7,426 nucleotides of DNA from Gammaproteobacteria bacterium (GTDB lineage Bacteria; Pseudomonadota; Gammaproteobacteria; Poriferisulfidales; Oxydemutatoraceae), in NCBI GenBank assembly GCA_007570905.1, contig RKSI01000146.1, positions 1-7,426 of the forward strand. Reading direction: 5' to 3'. The notes under the pieces are model-generated. The model did no database searches. It saw only the letters and a list, made by a program, of their open reading frames with translations, and was not told the DNA's origin. This document shows positions 1-7,283 of the stretch, piece by piece. The number at the start of each line of letters is the position of its first letter. The stretch's first letter is position 1. The position numbers and the translations under genes were made by a program.

Positions 1-42
1 GCCGCCAATGCCGAAAGCGGCGCGCAAAGCCGGCGCTGTCAC
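1..42 (-). CDS. Possible 5' end of a further gene, perhaps nadD (partial)
   Basis: A GTG at 42-40 overlaps the TGA of the preceding small ORF in a GTGA arrangement, typical of translational coupling. It opens a frame that runs off the window edge after 14 codons, reading (M)TAPALRAAFGIGG. The hydrophobic strand ending in Gly-Gly resembles the start of nucleotidylyltransferases, whose GGTFDP motif would come next. In many Gammaproteobacteria nadD (nicotinate-mononucleotide adenylyltransferase, NAD synthesis) follows lptE and holA, so nadD is a reasonable guess. Only 14 residues are visible and the defining motif lies outside the window, so both the gene and its identity are tentative. Confidence 0.3.
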   Translation of the reverse strand, partial: MTAPALRAAFGIGG

Positions 43-311
43 GCCGGCGGTTCCCAGACGCCCATCGCTTCCTGCGGCTGTTGCGGCTGTGCGCGGCTGA
101 GGTCGCTGTAAACATGGCGCAGAAAGTGCGCCAACTCGTCCAGAATCTGCTCCTTCTCCGCCGCCGCCGCCGAATGCGACGCCAGCAGGTAACCGACCAC
201 GGCGGCCAGGTATTGCGACGCCAGCAGCGGGTCGTCACACGCCGGCTCGTGGCGCCGCAGCGTCTCGATGATCTCGCCGACCAGGCGCTCGGACAGCCGG
301 ATGGACTCCAC
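39..311 (-). CDS. Small unrecognised helical protein (90 aa) coupled to lptE
   Basis: I do not recognise this family. The ORF starts with GTG only 3 bp after the lptE stop. A GGGGG run at 319-323, 7 nt upstream of the start, could act as a ribosome binding site. The protein looks soluble and mainly alpha-helical: residues 3-20 (SIRLSERLVGEIIETLRR) and about 54-72 (EQILDELAHFLRHVYSDLS) look like amphipathic helices. Between them is a more hydrophobic stretch (about 33-45, QYLAAVVGYLLAS), too short and interrupted to be a confident membrane segment. The C-terminal 17 residues are Gln/Pro-rich and probably disordered. There is no signal peptide and no visible catalytic motif. It lies where holA (DNA polymerase III delta subunit) usually follows lptE, but at 90 residues it is far too short to be HolA. 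Tight spacing on both sides supports a real gene over a GC-rich shadow. Confidence 0.55.
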   Translation of the reverse strand: MESIRLSERLVGEIIETLRRHEPACDDPLLASQYLAAVVGYLLASHSAAAAEKEQILDELAHFLRHVYSDLSRAQPQQPQEAMGVWEPPA

Positions 312-314
312 CGC

Positions 315-845
315 TCAGCCCCCGGCGGGCGCGCCCAACGCGGCGAAGCGCCCGATAATCCGCTGCGCCAGGTCGCGGCGGATGTGCTGCAGCGTTCTTT
401 CACGCTCGCTGTCGCCGAACTGCGGCCTTTTGGCGTCGTACAGATAACTGCCGGCGGACTCGACGCGCTGCTTTTCAAGCAGCACACCGTCCCTGTCGCG
501 CACGGAAAACTCGACGACCGCGGTCAGCAGGTATTCGCGCGTCTTGGCGTCGTCGCCGATGACGACCGGGCGCTGCGAGATTTGCTCGCCGCCGACGACC
601 AACCGCGCCGGCGCCTGAGTCGGCGCGACAATCCGCACGCCGCGCGCGCGCAGCGCCGACTTCAGCGCCTGGCGCAGCGGCGCATGGCGCTTCATGCCCT
701 CAAGCGACAGGTGCGCCAGCGACGCCGGAATCGCCTCGCCGCCGGGCGCCGTGCCGTCGCCCAGCCGGTAGCCGCAACCCGCCGTCAGCAGCGACAAACC
801 GATGACCGCCGCCAGCGCCGGTCGTGTTGCCGATGACGCCCGCAC
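315..845 (-). CDS. lptE: LPS-assembly lipoprotein LptE
   Basis: LptE is the outer-membrane lipoprotein that plugs the LptD barrel and helps insert lipopolysaccharide into the outer leaflet. From a GTG start at 845 the product is 176 residues, close to the usual size of under 200. Residues 1-23 form a lipoprotein signal peptide: an Arg-containing n-region (R2, R8), a hydrophobic core (ALAAVIGLSLL) and the lipobox LTAGC with the acylated Cys at 24. The mature protein opens CGYRL, like the CGF/CGY start of the family. Residues 100-135 (AKTREYLLTAVVEFSVRDRD, then GVLLEKQRV) match the conserved central strands, followed by a C-terminal helix with SERERTLQHIRRDLAQRI. The position after leuS is the classical one. 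The start is uncertain: the frame stays open far upstream, with in-frame GTGs at 875 and 980. I chose 845 because it gives a normal signal-peptide length. Confidence 0.88.
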   Translation of the reverse strand: MRASSATRPALAAVIGLSLLTAGCGYRLGDGTAPGGEAIPASLAHLSLEGMKRHAPLRQALKSALRARGVRIVAPTQAPARLVVGGEQISQRPVVIGDDAKTREYLLTAVVEFSVRDRDGVLLEKQRVESAGSYLYDAKRPQFGDSERERTLQHIRRDLAQRIIGRFAALGAPAGG

Positions 846-1020
846 CGCTCGCGCGACTTCCGGCGTCCGGCGCACCGCCGCCGCCCGCGCTGCCGCCGGC
901 GGTCGTGCTGTCGACGCCGCTTGTGCTGCACCCGCTGCCCGCGCCGCCGGCGCCGGTCGTGCTTCCGATGGCGCCCGCACCGCTGCCGCTCGCGCGGCTT
1001 CCGGCGTCCGGCGCGCGCCG
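815..1020. repeat. Imperfect direct repeats covering the leuS-lptE gap and lptE start
   Basis: This holds the only gene-free stretch of note (846-1020, 175 bp) and extends into the lptE signal-peptide codons. Copy A (815-880) and copy B (950-1020) both run from GCGCCGGTCGTG through CGATG, CGCCCGCACCGCT and CTTCCGGCGTCCGGCGC. They are offset by 135 bp, with a few substitutions and a 6-bp insertion in copy B. A partial middle copy begins at 901. The shared word GGTCGTG occurs at 820, 901 and 955, spacings of 81 and 54 bp, both multiples of 27. Read on the minus strand in the lptE frame, all three copies give Ala/Arg-rich peptides with a recurring RPA element. No T-rich terminator or promoter is apparent in the gap. 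Confidence 0.75.
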
Positions 1021-3495
1021 TCAGCGGACGACAAAATTGACGAGTTTGTTCTCGACATGAATGGTCTTGACAATTTCCCTCCCATTGACAAATCGGCGCA
1101 CTTTTTCATCGGCCAGCGCCTGTTCCTCGACCGCGCCGCGGGCACTGCCGACGGGCAGTTGCAGCCGGCAGCGCAGTTTGCCGTTGACCTGAACGACAAT
1201 CTCGCAGCGCTCCGCGCTCATCGCCAGTTCGTCGGCCTGCGGCCAGGCGCAGTCCACCAGCGGCGTCTCGTGCCCCAAACGCCGCCACAGGCAATGCATG
1301 ATATGCGGCGTCACCGGCGCCATCATTTTAACAATACTCTCGTAGCCTTCGGTCAAAATGCGGCGCCCCTCGGCGCTGCCGCCGTCGGCGGCGGCGAAAC
1401 GCGCCAGCGCGTTGCCCAGTTCCATGTTCGCCGCAATCGCCGTATTGAACGACAGGCGGCGCGCGTAATCGTCGCCGACCTTGGCGATGGCCGCGTGAAT
1501 CAGGCGGCGCATCTCGCGGCACGCCGCATCGTCGGCGCGCGCGCGCGACGGCGGCTGCGAGCGCGCGCGGCAATGCTGCGTAACCTGGCGCCAGAAACGC
1601 TTCAGAAAACGGTGGCCGCCCTCGACGCCGGAGTCCGACCATTCCAGCGCCTGCTGCGGCGGCGCCGCGAACATCATGAACAGGCGCACGGTGTCGGCGC
1701 CGTAGCGTTCCATGTAGGCCGCCGGGTCCACCGTGTTGCCGCGCGACTTGGACATCTTGGCGCCGTCCTTCAGCACCATGCCCTGCGTCAGCAGGCGCTT
1801 GAACGGCTCGTCGCCCTTGACCAGGCCGAAGTCGCGCATCAACTTGTAGAAAAATCTCGCATAAAGCAGATGCAGCACCGCGTGCTCAATGCCGCCGACA
1901 TAGTGGTCCACCGGCAGCCAGTAGGCGGCCTCGTCGTCGGGAATGGCGCCGCCGGCGGCGCAGGCGAAACGCACATAGTACCAACTGGACTCGAAGAAGG
2001 TGTCAAAGGTGTCGGTCTCGCGCACGACCTCGCGCCCACCGCCGCCGGCGTCGCGAAAGCCGGGCAACTGCGCCAGCGGCAGCACGCCGGCGCCCGGCTG
2101 CTCCGGCAACTCCACCGGCAGTTCATCGTCGCCGGCCATGCGGCACTCGCCGTCTTCATAAAGCGCCGGAATCGGCGCGCCCCAGTAGCGCTGGCGCGAC
2201 ACGCCCCAATCCTTCAGCCGGTATTGTGTGCATTCGCCGCCGCGTCCGACGGCCTTCAGGTCGGCGAGTATCGCGTTGAACGCGGCGTCAAAATCCATGC
2301 CGTCATAGTGGCCTGAATTGCACAGCACGCCCTTGTCGGTGAACGCGCCGTGTTCAAGGTCCACCGCGGCGCCGTCCGCCGGGCGCACGACCTGGCGCAG
2401 CGCCAGGCCGTTGGCGCGCGCGAATTCCCAGTCGCGCCGGTCGTGGGCCGGCACCGACATCACCGCGCCGGAGCCGTATTCCATCAGCACGAAATTCGCG
2501 CACCACACCGGCAGCGCCTCGCCGCTCAGCGGATGCACGGCGCGCAGGCCGGTATCCACGCCGCGCTTCGGGCGCGTCATCATCTCGGCCTCGGCGGTCG
2601 GCCTGCGGCGGCATTCGGCGACGAATTCGGCCAGCGCCGGGTCGGCGGCAAGGCGACTCTCCAGCGCCGGATGCTCGGCGGCCAGCGCCAGGTATGTCGC
2701 GCCCATCAGCGTGTCCGGGCGCGTCGTGAACACCGTCAGCGCGTCGTTTGCGGCGCCGGCGCCGTCCAGGTCAAAGCGTATCTCGACGCCGCGCGAGCGC
2801 CCGATCCAGTTGCGTTGCATCTGCCGCACCCGTTCCGGCCATTCGTCCAGTTGTTCCAGGTCGTCCAGCAGTTGGTCGGCGTAATCGGTGATGCGCAAAA
2901 ACCACTGCGGTATCTTGCGGCGCTCGACGCGCGCGCCGGAGCGCCAGCCCAGCCCGTCGATTACCTGCTCGTTGGCGAGCACGGTCTCGTCCACCGGGTC
3001 CCAGTTGACCCACGACTCCCGGCGGTAGGCCAGCCCCTTTGCAAACAGCCGCGTGAAAAACCACTGTTCCCAGCGGTAATACCGCGGCTCGCTGGTGGCG
3101 AACTCGCGCTCCCAGTCGTAGGCGTAGCCGAGGCGCTTCAACTGGCTTTTCATCTGCGCGATGTTGTTCGCCGTCCATTGCTGCGGCGCGATGCCGCCGT
3201 CGCGCGCGGCGTTCTCGGCGGGCAGGCCGAAGGCGTCCCAGCCCATCGGTTGCAGCACATTCTTGCCGAGCATGCGCTGGTATCTGCTGATGACATCGCC
3301 GATGGTGTAGTTGCGGACATGCCCCATATGCAGTTGCCCGCTCGGGTACGGAAACATGGACAGGCAATAGAACTTCTCGCGCGCGTCGTCGCGCACCGCG
3401 CGAAAGCAGCGGTGTTCATCCCAGTACGCCTGCGCCGCGCGCTCGGTCTCGCGCGGGTCGTAGGCGCCGGCGTCAGGATTTTCCGGTTCTGCCAT
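1021..3495 (-). CDS. leuS: Leucyl-tRNA synthetase
   Basis: This cytoplasmic class I aminoacyl-tRNA synthetase attaches leucine to tRNA-Leu. The product is 824 residues. Visible landmarks, in order, are: the HIGH-type signature HMGH at 56-59 inside the conserved YPSGQLHMGHVRNYTIGDV; GWDAFGLPAE around 85-94; WVNWDPVDETVLANEQVIDG at 162-181; the editing (CP1) domain with TTRPDT at 257-262 and VPAHDRRD, in which D352 corresponds to the conserved editing aspartate; LKDWGVSRQRYWGAPIP around 427-443; ETDTFDTFFESSWYY around 493-507; KMSKS at 580-584; and a C-terminal anticodon/tail region ending in KLVNFVVR. Only KDGA separates GMVL from KMSKS, so the leucine-specific insertion present in the E. coli enzyme is missing, giving the shorter form. 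The start at 3495 is chosen over ATG 3501 because GAGG sits 6 nt upstream of it. The gene overlaps the end of manC by 23 bp. Confidence 0.97.
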   Translation of the reverse strand: MAEPENPDAGAYDPRETERAAQAYWDEHRCFRAVRDDAREKFYCLSMFPYPSGQLHMGHVRNYTIGDVISRYQRMLGKNVLQPMGWDAFGLPAENAARDGGIAPQQWTANNIAQMKSQLKRLGYAYDWEREFATSEPRYYRWEQWFFTRLFAKGLAYRRESWVNWDPVDETVLANEQVIDGLGWRSGARVERRKIPQWFLRITDYADQLLDDLEQLDEWPERVRQMQRNWIGRSRGVEIRFDLDGAGAANDALTVFTTRPDTLMGATYLALAAEHPALESRLAADPALAEFVAECRRRPTAEAEMMTRPKRGVDTGLRAVHPLSGEALPVWCANFVLMEYGSGAVMSVPAHDRRDWEFARANGLALRQVVRPADGAAVDLEHGAFTDKGVLCNSGHYDGMDFDAAFNAILADLKAVGRGGECTQYRLKDWGVSRQRYWGAPIPALYEDGECRMAGDDELPVELPEQPGAGVLPLAQLPGFRDAGGGGREVVRETDTFDTFFESSWYYVRFACAAGGAIPDDEAAYWLPVDHYVGGIEHAVLHLLYARFFYKLMRDFGLVKGDEPFKRLLTQGMVLKDGAKMSKSRGNTVDPAAYMERYGADTVRLFMMFAAPPQQALEWSDSGVEGGHRFLKRFWRQVTQHCRARSQPPSRARADDAACREMRRLIHAAIAKVGDDYARRLSFNTAIAANMELGNALARFAAADGGSAEGRRILTEGYESIVKMMAPVTPHIMHCLWRRLGHETPLVDCAWPQADELAMSAERCEIVVQVNGKLRCRLQLPVGSARGAVEEQALADEKVRRFVNGREIVKTIHVENKLVNFVVR

Positions 3496-4912
3496 AGACA
3501 TCCTCAAAGCGTTCGATGTCGTCCTCGCCGAGGTAGTCGCCGCACTGCACCTCAATCAGGTGCAAAGGCTTGTCGCCGGGGTTTTCCAGGCGGTGCTTGA
3601 CGCCGACCGGAATGCACACCGACCGGTTCGGGCCGAGCGCCAGCACCTCGTCGCCGAGCGTCACGCGGGCCTCGCCGCGCACCACGACCCAGTGTTCCGA
3701 GCGGCGGCGGTGGCGCTGCAGCGACAGGCACTGCCCCGGCTCGACGATGATGCGTTTCACCTGAAAACCCTCGCCGCTGTCCACGCTCTCGTAGGAACCC
3801 CACGGACGACGGACTTTCCGGTGCCAGTCGCCTTCCGGGCGGCGGCGCTCGCGCAGGCGCACCACCAGTTGCCTGACGGACTGGCTGCGCGCGCGGTCGG
3901 CGACCAGCACCGCGTCCGGCGTCTCGACGATGACATGATCGCGGACGCCGACCGCCGCGACCAGGCGCCCGGACGCATACACCATGTTGTCGCGGCAATC
4001 CTCCAGCACCGCGTCGCCGACGACCGCGTTGCCGCCGGCATCGCGCCCGATGATTTGCGCGAACGCCTCCCACGAACCGAGGTCCGACCATTCAATGTCG
4101 GCGGGCACGACGGCGGCGCCGGCGGTCTTTTCCATCAGCGCGTAGTCAAGCGAGATGTCGGGACAGGCGGCGAAACGCCCGCCTTCCACGCGCTCGACCG
4201 GGGCGCCGAGGATGCGGTCGGATTCGCGCCTTTGCCACGCTTCGGCGCAGGTTTCCAGCACCTCCGGTGCATGGCGCCGCAGTTCCGCCAGCACGCTCTT
4301 CGCCTCAAACAAAAACATGCCGCTGTTCCAGTAGCAGTCGCGCCGGGCGGCGTAGTCGCGCGCCTGTGCAAGGCCGGGCTTCTCGGTGAATTGCGCGACC
4401 TTGCAGACGCCGTCGGCCAGCGCCTCGCCGGCGATGATGTAGCCGTAGCCGGTCTCGGCCCAGCCGGGCTTGATGCCGAAGGTAACCAGCAGGCCGCGCG
4501 CGGCGGCGGCGCGCGCGCGCGCGACGCAGTCGGCGAATGGCGCGGCGCCGGCGCGGTCGGCGATGCAGTGGTCTGACGGCAGCACCAGCATCGGGCCGCC
4601 TCCGCATTCCTCAAGCGCCAGCGCCGCCAGCGCCGTCGCCGGCGCGGTGTTGCGGGCGACCGGCTCAATCAGCACGCGGCCATCGCGGACGCCGGCGGCG
4701 CGCAGTTCGGCGACGGCGAAGAAGCGGTGGGCCTCGTTGCAGACGACGATGACCCGCGCGCAGCCCAGCCGCCGCGCCTGTTCAAGCGCGCCGGCGAACA
4801 GGCTGCGCCCGCCCATCAGCGGGATGAACTGCTTCGGAAAACGGGTTCTCGACAGCGGCCACAGGCGCGTGCCGGAGCCGCCGCTCAAGATAACGGCGGT
4901 GATGTCAGGCAT
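3473..4912 (-). CDS. manC: Mannose-1-phosphate guanylyltransferase / mannose-6-phosphate isomerase-type (ManC/AlgA family)
   Basis: The N-terminal domain makes GDP-mannose from mannose-1-phosphate and GTP; in this family a C-terminal cupin domain can also interconvert fructose-6-P and mannose-6-P. The product feeds mannose-containing surface glycans. It is 479 residues, full length for the bifunctional form. Residues 10-22 are the nucleotide-binding SGGSGTRLWPLSR, followed by FPKQF (25-29), EPVARNTAPA (83-92), LPSDH (111-115), FTEKP (175-179), WNSGMF (195-200), DISLDYALMEK (252-262) and DLGSW (277-281). The cupin begins near RPWGSYE (369-375) and includes FQVKRI, HRLENPG (440-446), LIEVQCGDYLGEDDIERFED and a terminal YGR. 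At 399-408 it reads QRHRRRSEHW instead of the usual Q-x-H-H-H-R-x-E-H-W pattern, so isomerase activity is doubtful. ATG 4912 is chosen because MPDITAVILSGG fits the family; an upstream extension would lie within lnt. It overlaps lnt by 8 bp and leuS by 23 bp, suggesting coupled translation. Confidence 0.93.
   Translation of the reverse strand: MPDITAVILSGGSGTRLWPLSRTRFPKQFIPLMGGRSLFAGALEQARRLGCARVIVVCNEAHRFFAVAELRAAGVRDGRVLIEPVARNTAPATALAALALEECGGGPMLVLPSDHCIADRAGAAPFADCVARARAAAARGLLVTFGIKPGWAETGYGYIIAGEALADGVCKVAQFTEKPGLAQARDYAARRDCYWNSGMFLFEAKSVLAELRRHAPEVLETCAEAWQRRESDRILGAPVERVEGGRFAACPDISLDYALMEKTAGAAVVPADIEWSDLGSWEAFAQIIGRDAGGNAVVGDAVLEDCRDNMVYASGRLVAAVGVRDHVIVETPDAVLVADRARSQSVRQLVVRLRERRRPEGDWHRKVRRPWGSYESVDSGEGFQVKRIIVEPGQCLSLQRHRRRSEHWVVVRGEARVTLGDEVLALGPNRSVCIPVGVKHRLENPGDKPLHLIEVQCGDYLGEDDIERFEDVYGRTGKS
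3502..3505 (-). promoter_or_regulatory. Ribosome binding site of leuS
   Basis: GAGG on the minus strand lies 6 nt before ATG 3495. The alternative ATG at 3501 directly abuts it, leaving no spacer, so this site decides the start. It lies inside the manC coding sequence, as expected for overlapping, co-translated genes. Confidence 0.6.
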
Positions 4913-6392
4913 GGTCCACGGCGCCGCGGCGCACCGCAGGCATGAGCGACAGCAGCAGAAACGCCAGCGACGCGCCAAGCACGGGCCAATCGCGCCAGCG
5001 GCTGTACGGCGTCATGCCGGCGCGCAGGCGCACGACGCCGTCCACGACGCCGCGCTGGAAGAGTCCGATGCTGTCCACGACTTCGCCCTTGTCATCAATA
5101 ATCGCCGAAATGCCGGTGCTGGTCACGCGCGCCAGGTAGCGCCCGTTTTCCGCCGCGCGCACCCTCGCCATCTGCAGCAACTGGAACGGCGCCGGCGAAT
5201 CCCCGAACCACGAGTCGTTGCTGACATTGATCAGATAATCCGCCTGCGGCAGCGCATCGGCGATGTCGCCGCCGAACGCGACTTCGTAGCAGATGGAGAC
5301 CCCGGCGGTGTGCCGCCCGACCCGCATCAGCGGCGGCCCTGCGCCGGCGCTTAAATCCGACATCGGAATAATAACAAAGCGGCGAAACAACTCCAACAAA
5401 CCGCGCAGCGGCAGGTATTCGCCGAACGGCACCAGCCGCCGCTTGTGGTAGTAGGCGCCGTCGGACACATTCAGCAAACTGTTGTAGGACGCGCCGCCGG
5501 CGCTTTCCCGGTGGAAAATGCCGGTCAGCAATTCGCTGCCGGCGGCATCGAGGCGGCGGCGCAGTTTATCGGGAAACAATTTGCCGGCGCGCGTGGAATA
5601 CACCGGCAGCGCCGTTTCCGGCCACACGATGACCTCCCTGCCGATAACCGGCTCGGTCAGCGAGCGGTAATTCTCAAACAGGCGCCGCAGATAGCCGCGC
5701 TCAAATTTCAGCGACTGCGGGATATTGCCCTGCACCAGCGCGATGCCGGCGCCGCCGGGGCGCGGCGTCGTCCAGTCGCGCGCGCCGGCGGCGGCGCCGG
5801 TAGCCAGCAGCGCCGCCAGCAACGCCGCCGCGGCCAACTTCACGCGGATACTGCAAAACATCACGCAAACCACTGCCCCGGCGCAAAAAACCGCGAGCCA
5901 ACCAGCGCCGAACACGCCAAAAACCGGCAACACGCCGCTCCACGGCGTGCCGACCAGCGCCTGCCCCAGCAGGTTCCACGGAAAACCGCTGAACAGCACG
6001 CTGCGCAGCCACTCCACGACAACCCACGCCGCCGGGTAGAACAACAGCGCCGCCTGCCAGCAGCGGCGTTTGGCGTAGCGCGAGACAGCCCACGCCAGCA
6101 GCGCGTAATACAGCGCCAGCACCGCGACCATCACGACGACGGCGAAAACCGCAAACGCCGCCTCCGCCTGGCCGAAATCATGCAGGCTGTAATAAACCCA
6201 GTAGGCGCCGGCGCCGGAATAGCCGAGGCCGAACCAGTAACCCTGCCAAAAGGCGCGCGCCGGCGGCGAGCGCAGCCACAGCACCAGCAGCGCGGCGGGC
6301 GCCGCGACCACCAGCGGATACCACGACCACGGCGCGAACGCGGCGACCAGCAGCACGCCGCCGCCGGCGGAGACGATGTGCGTCAGGGCCAT
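4905..6392 (-). CDS. lnt: Apolipoprotein N-acyltransferase
   Basis: Lnt is an inner-membrane enzyme that transfers an acyl chain from phospholipid to the N-terminal cysteine of diacylated lipoproteins, the last maturation step before Lol sorting. The product is 495 residues, normal for the family. The first ~205 residues hold several hydrophobic segments (about 5-40, 50-70, 78-103, 113-130, 152-180 and 184-204). A nitrilase-like (CN hydrolase) domain follows, from about 215 to 455, and a C-terminal membrane helix at about 470-486. The catalytic triad is visible: E259 in WPETALP, K317 in YYHKRRLVPFGEYLP and C368 in VSICYE. NVSNDSWFGDSPAPFQ (389-404) and the RAAENGRY motif (412-419) are also typical. 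ATG 6392 lies 8 bp after corC; the Shine-Dalgarno signal there is weak, so coupling to corC is likely. LptE, encoded downstream, is one of its expected substrates. Confidence 0.96.
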   Translation of the reverse strand: MALTHIVSAGGGVLLVAAFAPWSWYPLVVAAPAALLVLWLRSPPARAFWQGYWFGLGYSGAGAYWVYYSLHDFGQAEAAFAVFAVVVMVAVLALYYALLAWAVSRYAKRRCWQAALLFYPAAWVVVEWLRSVLFSGFPWNLLGQALVGTPWSGVLPVFGVFGAGWLAVFCAGAVVCVMFCSIRVKLAAAALLAALLATGAAAGARDWTTPRPGGAGIALVQGNIPQSLKFERGYLRRLFENYRSLTEPVIGREVIVWPETALPVYSTRAGKLFPDKLRRRLDAAGSELLTGIFHRESAGGASYNSLLNVSDGAYYHKRRLVPFGEYLPLRGLLELFRRFVIIPMSDLSAGAGPPLMRVGRHTAGVSICYEVAFGGDIADALPQADYLINVSNDSWFGDSPAPFQLLQMARVRAAENGRYLARVTSTGISAIIDDKGEVVDSIGLFQRGVVDGVVRLRAGMTPYSRWRDWPVLGASLAFLLLSLMPAVRRGAVDHA

Positions 6393-6400
6393 CGGCGCCG

Positions 6401-7237
6401 TCAGGCCGCCTTTTCCTTCGTAACCGCCAGCAGGTGCACGCGGCGGCTGTCCGCATGCAGCACCTCAAACAGGAACGGCCCGATGGCGGCGGTGTCGCCG
6501 CGTTCCGGCACGCGCCCGAGCGCCTCGATAATCAGGCCGCCGACGGTGTCGGCATCCCTGGATTGCAGGCCGGCCTTGAAGTAATCGTTGAAGGCCTCCA
6601 GCGGCGTCAGCGCCTTCACCGCGTAACTGCCCTTGCCGTGGTCATAGATGTACTGGTCTTCGGCGGCGTCGTGCTCGTCGCTGATGTCGCCGACTATCTG
6701 TTCCAGCACATCCTCTATCGTTACCAGCCCGGCGGTGCCGCCGTATTCGTTCACGACAATGGCCATATGGCTGCGGTTCTTGCGGAAATCGTCGAGCAGC
6801 ACATCGAGGCGCTTGCTGCCCGGCACCACCGTGTGCTTGCGGATGTAGTCTTCAAAGCCCGGCGCGTCGTCGCCGCGCAGGCAGCGCAGCAGGTCTTTCG
6901 CCAGCAGCACGCCGCGCACATCGTCCGGGCTGTCGCCGATGACCGGGAAGCGCGAATGGCCGCTTTCAATCGCGATGCCGAGCAAATCGTCAAGGCCCAT
7001 TTCATTTGATACAACAACCATTTGCGAGCGGGGTATCATCACATCCTTTACCCGCATTTCGCCGACCTGCGCCATCCGCTCCATCTTCAGCAGCATGTCG
7101 GCGCCGGAGTGGTTCTCCAGCAGGCGGCCAATGCGCTGCACCTCGTCCGGGTGCTTGACGAACATCATTCGCAGCCGCTCGCACAGGCGCGTCATCAGCG
7201 ACGGCTGCGCGCCGCCGCCATTGCCGCCGGCGTTCAT
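6401..7237 (-). CDS. corC: CorC/YbeX-type CBS-domain protein
   Basis: This cytoplasmic CBS-pair protein belongs to the CorC/YbeX/HlyC family. It was first linked to magnesium/cobalt efflux and later, through YbeX, to ribosome metabolism; its biochemical activity is not settled. The product is 278 residues. Residues 64-125 form the first CBS domain, opening VKDVMIPRSQM, with ESGHSRFPVIGD (91-102) and LLAKDLL. The second CBS domain spans about 130-188 and contains SHMAIVVNEYGGTAGLVTIE (156-175) followed by DVLEQIVGDI. The transporter-associated CorC_HlyC domain follows from about 195 to 275, with DADTVGGLIIEALGRVPERG (228-247). The first 14 residues are Gly/Asn-rich and variable; M15 is an alternative start. 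Upstream the reading frame stays open to the window edge, but that extension is the off-frame reading of a repeat, so ATG 7237 is preferred. Together with lnt it forms the standard corC-lnt pair. Confidence 0.95.
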   Translation of the reverse strand: MNAGGNGGGAQPSLMTRLCERLRMMFVKHPDEVQRIGRLLENHSGADMLLKMERMAQVGEMRVKDVMIPRSQMVVVSNEMGLDDLLGIAIESGHSRFPVIGDSPDDVRGVLLAKDLLRCLRGDDAPGFEDYIRKHTVVPGSKRLDVLLDDFRKNRSHMAIVVNEYGGTAGLVTIEDVLEQIVGDISDEHDAAEDQYIYDHGKGSYAVKALTPLEAFNDYFKAGLQSRDADTVGGLIIEALGRVPERGDTAAIGPFLFEVLHADSRRVHLLAVTKEKAA

Positions 7238-7283
7238 TCGCCGCCGCGCCGCCGCGCCCGCTGCGCCTGTTGCTGCGCCTGCG

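Noticed and set aside
893..902. CCGCCGGCGG palindrome in the leuS-lptE gap as a terminator stem
   Set aside because: It has no loop or following T-run, and such words are common in this GC-rich sequence.
824..1060. Plus-strand Pro/Ala-rich ORF of 78 residues with two APLARLPASGA-like repeats
   Set aside because: The peptide repeats only reflect the underlying DNA duplication next to lptE. The frame runs into the antisense of leuS and has no plausible ribosome binding site.
802..2316. Long plus-strand open frame antisense to leuS and the leuS-lptE gap
   Set aside because: It is rich in Arg/Ala/His/Gln with no domain pattern, and lies opposite a clear LeuRS gene. GC-rich DNA produces such antisense shadows.
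2350..3600. Plus-strand open frame opposite the 5' half of leuS
   Set aside because: The composition is typical of an antisense shadow and the opposite strand carries conserved LeuRS motifs throughout.
3560..4576. Plus-strand open frame opposite manC
   Set aside because: It shows no recognisable motifs, whereas ManC on the other strand is full length and well conserved.
5445..6584. Plus-strand open frame opposite lnt and the end of corC
   Set aside because: It crosses two real genes on the other strand and has Arg/Gln-rich shadow composition.
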